Part shown: in pieces, positions 61,600-64,000 of the stretch
Numbering within the stretch: position 1 is the stretch's first letter
Layout: each line of letters begins with the position of its first letter
Assembly (NCBI RefSeq): GCF_963678635.1
Contig: NC_087062.1
Location: 73,933,345 to 73,997,344 of the forward strand
Direction: 5' to 3'
DNA from: Symsagittifera roscoffensis
Lineage: Eukaryota > Xenacoelomorpha > Acoela > Convolutidae
DNA: 64,000 nt
Program-made: the position numbers and the translations under genes
The notes under the pieces: generated by a model
Databases searched by the model: none
Seen by the model: the letters and a program-made list of their open reading frames with translations, nothing else
Told to the model about the DNA's origin: nothing

Positions 61600-61930
61600 T
61601 TCTTTTCTTATTTGTAAGTCTAGTTCTTTTCCTTTAATAAAAGGAGACAAACTTCACTATCGAACAGCAAAAGTCAGAAAACGTGATCGCCTTCTATTTT
61701 CGGATTTCCCAGCGGAATAAAAAAATTTAAAAATTTCCTATTGGTCCAATTGTCTAAAATCGGGTTAATTTTATCAAAAAATGTCTATCATAAATTGTTT
61801 TTGAGTTTCATAGAGCTTTAAGGCCGTTTATTTTTTTCTTTGAAATTCAAAAGTTGAAACTTTAAAAACAAAACAAATAAGAGTTTTTTCTGTTTCTTTG
61901 TGTTCTTACTCTTTTCCAACTGTCTGTTGG
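61600..61930. repeat. Intronic repeat, second copy
   Basis: Similar to 53,480-53,830 in the same orientation. No exon follows at the place where ASNSD1 exon 2 follows the first copy. Confidence 0.6.
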
Positions 61931-64000
61931 CTATGTTTTCTACCATTCTAAGCGTTTTGATAGATGTATTTATTGTTCTCAATTCACGTTCAATAATGCA
62001 TGTCACTGATTTTTTTCCCCTGTTTTAAATTTTTTTCATTAGCTTAAACTTGTCGAGTGAAAATGCGTTTTTTTAAAGATTTCTGATAGTCGACTATCCT
62101 TAATATTTTTTCGCGAAAAAATAAAGTGTTTTGTTTTTTGTTACCCTTGCGACTAGCAAAAGTGTTTCAACCGGGTACTACCCGTAAATAACCTGTAACT
62201 ATCTTAGTTCGCAAAATTCGCACCTGAAAGTAATACACGTCTTTTACCTGCTTTATTCTAATTTCAAAATCAAGAAGCATAGCGCGCATTTGGCGCATTA
62301 GTTACAACCATGCTTGAGACGATCAAGCCGTGTACTGGTTCAAATCCAATCGGGACCTGTTTTTTGGAAACTGAATGTTTTCGGCTGTTTTATGCCTAGT
62401 TTAGTTTCCTCAGAAAGGACGTTTTGATGTTTATGTTTTTTCTAGCGTTCCGAAAGCTCCTGGAAAACGGTGAGAAACTTTGTATTAGGGGTCGTGTTTT
62501 ATTTTGTTTTCCTTGCGACATCGAGAAAAACTGGTTGGAAGATTTTGCACACTTTGAGCAACGCTCGTGTTACGGAAATTTAGTTTTTTTTTAGGTTGAA
62601 AAACTTGTTTTTCGAAAAATTAAAGTGAGTCTTGTATGTTTCAATTTAATTTGAAGGTTTTGGTTTTTTTAGAAAACTTTTTTTTTGGCCCAACCGTTGT
62701 CTGCTCAAAAATGGTCGGCTTTAATACCACTCCTTGCTTTGATGTAAGTTTAACATTTAATTGTCTTGTTTGGAATGTGTTTTCAAAAGTGAACATTGTG
62801 CAAGACAATGAGACAAGCTATGAAAATTTGTTAGATCTAGTTTTTCTCAACATATTCAAAAAAAAATTTGTTTTGCGGTTTTCATCTCAATTTCTGTCTG
62901 CTTTTTTTGTCATGTTTAGATATCAAGGATTTTATGTGTTCACCTGCTTCGCCTTTGTGTTGATTTTATGTGTTCACCTGCCTCCTTTTTTACCTTGTAG
63001 TCGATATCTTAATTATCAGGTGTAAAATTGTTATTTTTTTTGAGAATATAATAAATTCGCTGCTCGCTGAGCTTACTAATAGTTCTCAAACTTTCTGTTG
63101 ACTGTATTCATTTTTTATCTCATTTAATTGGTTTTTATAATATGGTTTTTATAATATAATTGAGTTTTATTAAGTCAAAAGTTTTGCCAAACGAGGCCAT
63201 TTCCCTTCCACCAATGATGAGCATTTTATTATGAGCAGTGATTAAGTAAAGTACTTTTGATGAGGGTGTCTGTCGTTCAAAGACCACAGTCCCAAGTTTT
63301 GTTTTTGAGGCTCGTTTTTGTAGTTTTTTCAAAGTTTACTAGTTAGATTTCTTTCCGATGGTCAATGCGAATTGTTGCGGCGTAAAAATGTCGGAAATTA
63401 TTCAAGCAATCGTTTTTCAATAATTTGCTTAACGAGTTCGCTTATTCTAGTTGGTGTTACGCAAATGTCTGTTCGAATTTTGTGTTCACTTTGTTAGCAG
63501 TATATGCATATAATTCAGCGCCAATTACACTCGGTTTTGATATTAAATCAAGCTATTTCATGTTTTATTGCATCTGAAAGATATTGATGGCCTTGAGCTC
63601 GAAATTAAAAAATGTTCCAACTGTGACCATTGTTGCAAAGTTTTGTGGAATTGAAATTTGCCCAATTTGAGATAATTAAAGCGCGCCGTACCAATTTTTT
63701 CGAAATGGAATCGGGATTTAGACCTTTGAGCTTATACAACTCTTTTTAAAGTTTTGTTCTAGTCCCGGCCGGACATTGTTTTTTCGAAATATGAAAATTG
63801 ATTTTTTTTCTGTGAAAGCTCAAGGTTACAATATCGTTTGCTTGCCTATTTTTCTTAACTTACTTTCCTAAGCATGGTTTTCTTCTGAGCTAAGCTTTCG
63901 TGCTATCATTGAATTTGTAAATTTACCAACTGATTTTGTATAATTTCCAGTTTTTTTTCGCTTTTCCGGTTTTTGGCTGATGTTAAATCGGCGTGATCAA
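61931..64000. other. AT-rich DNA without a confident gene
   Basis: Poly-T-rich. The 62,636-63,025 (+) frame is mostly Phe/Leu/Val from T-rich DNA and shows no domain. If ASNSD1 continues to the right, this is probably still its intron. No synthetase motif (SGG-DS) was found. Confidence 0.5.

Noticed and set aside
62280-62360. tRNA-like sequence with GGTTCAAATCC
   Set aside because: The B-box-like word is present, but I could not find a matching acceptor stem or a clean A box, so no tRNA gene is called.
62636-63025. 129-codon frame rich in Phe, Leu and Val as a membrane protein or ASNSD1 exons
   Set aside because: Composition is explained by T-rich DNA; a GTAAGT at 62,742 could be a donor, but no ASNSD1 motif is readable around it.

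Overview
The window looks like repeat-dense DNA from a multicellular animal, probably an invertebrate. I base this on a spliced host gene with GT-AG introns, CCHC-type LTR retrotransposons, a non-LTR retrotransposon (LINE) and a tRNA-derived SINE. There are no bacterial operons, ribosome binding sites, rRNA genes or CRISPR arrays. I cannot name the species. One host gene is recognisable, the 5' part of ASNSD1 (asparagine synthetase domain-containing 1), with three exons between 52,791 and 54,243 (+).

Layout. (1) 1-5,750 (-) and 6,510-18,880 (+) are two related Ty3/gypsy-type elements, called A and P here, lying head to head. Each has an LTR, a primer-binding site 12 bp from the LTR end, a leader of more than 2 kb rich in minisatellites, and then gag. 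P continues through protease, reverse transcriptase (RT), RNase H, a long spacer, integrase, an acidic linker and a macro-domain-like C terminus. (2) 17,934-26,483 and 26,484-35,033 are an 8,550-bp direct tandem duplication, nearly identical by eye. Each unit holds the 3' end of P, a degraded accessory module (Arg-rich, coiled coil, SGNH-esterase-like and unknown regions), and, in opposite orientation, the 3' end of a third gypsy element, M. (3) 33,340-46,664 (-) is element M, a diverged relative of P with the same domain order and a better-preserved catalytic set. (4) 46,840-51,985 (-) is a diverged second version of the accessory module, ending against a 5'-truncated LINE fragment (51,989-52,518) and an LTR fragment (52,519-52,693). 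(5) 52,694-54,243 is the start of ASNSD1. (6) 54,521-61,520 (-) is a LINE lying in the next ASNSD1 intron. Part of its RT has been amplified into about eleven tandem ~455-bp units, and a SINE has inserted into its endonuclease. (7) 61,521-64,000 is AT-rich with no confident gene.

How the parts relate. Almost every ORF here is a piece of a retroelement polyprotein, mostly broken by frameshifts or stops. The unusual biology is the gypsy lineage. Its Pol protein carries an extra C-terminal domain that resembles a TARG1-type macro domain, with the usual catalytic positions apparently changed. A multi-domain accessory module containing an SGNH-hydrolase fold sits beside that end of the element. 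Two diverged lineages (P and M) share the macro-like domain, the integrase-to-macro linker and the long RNase H-integrase spacer, which suggests these parts were inherited and kept for some time.

All calls come from reading motifs by eye. Homology statements between parts of the window are direct comparisons within it; family assignments rest on general knowledge and were not checked against a database.
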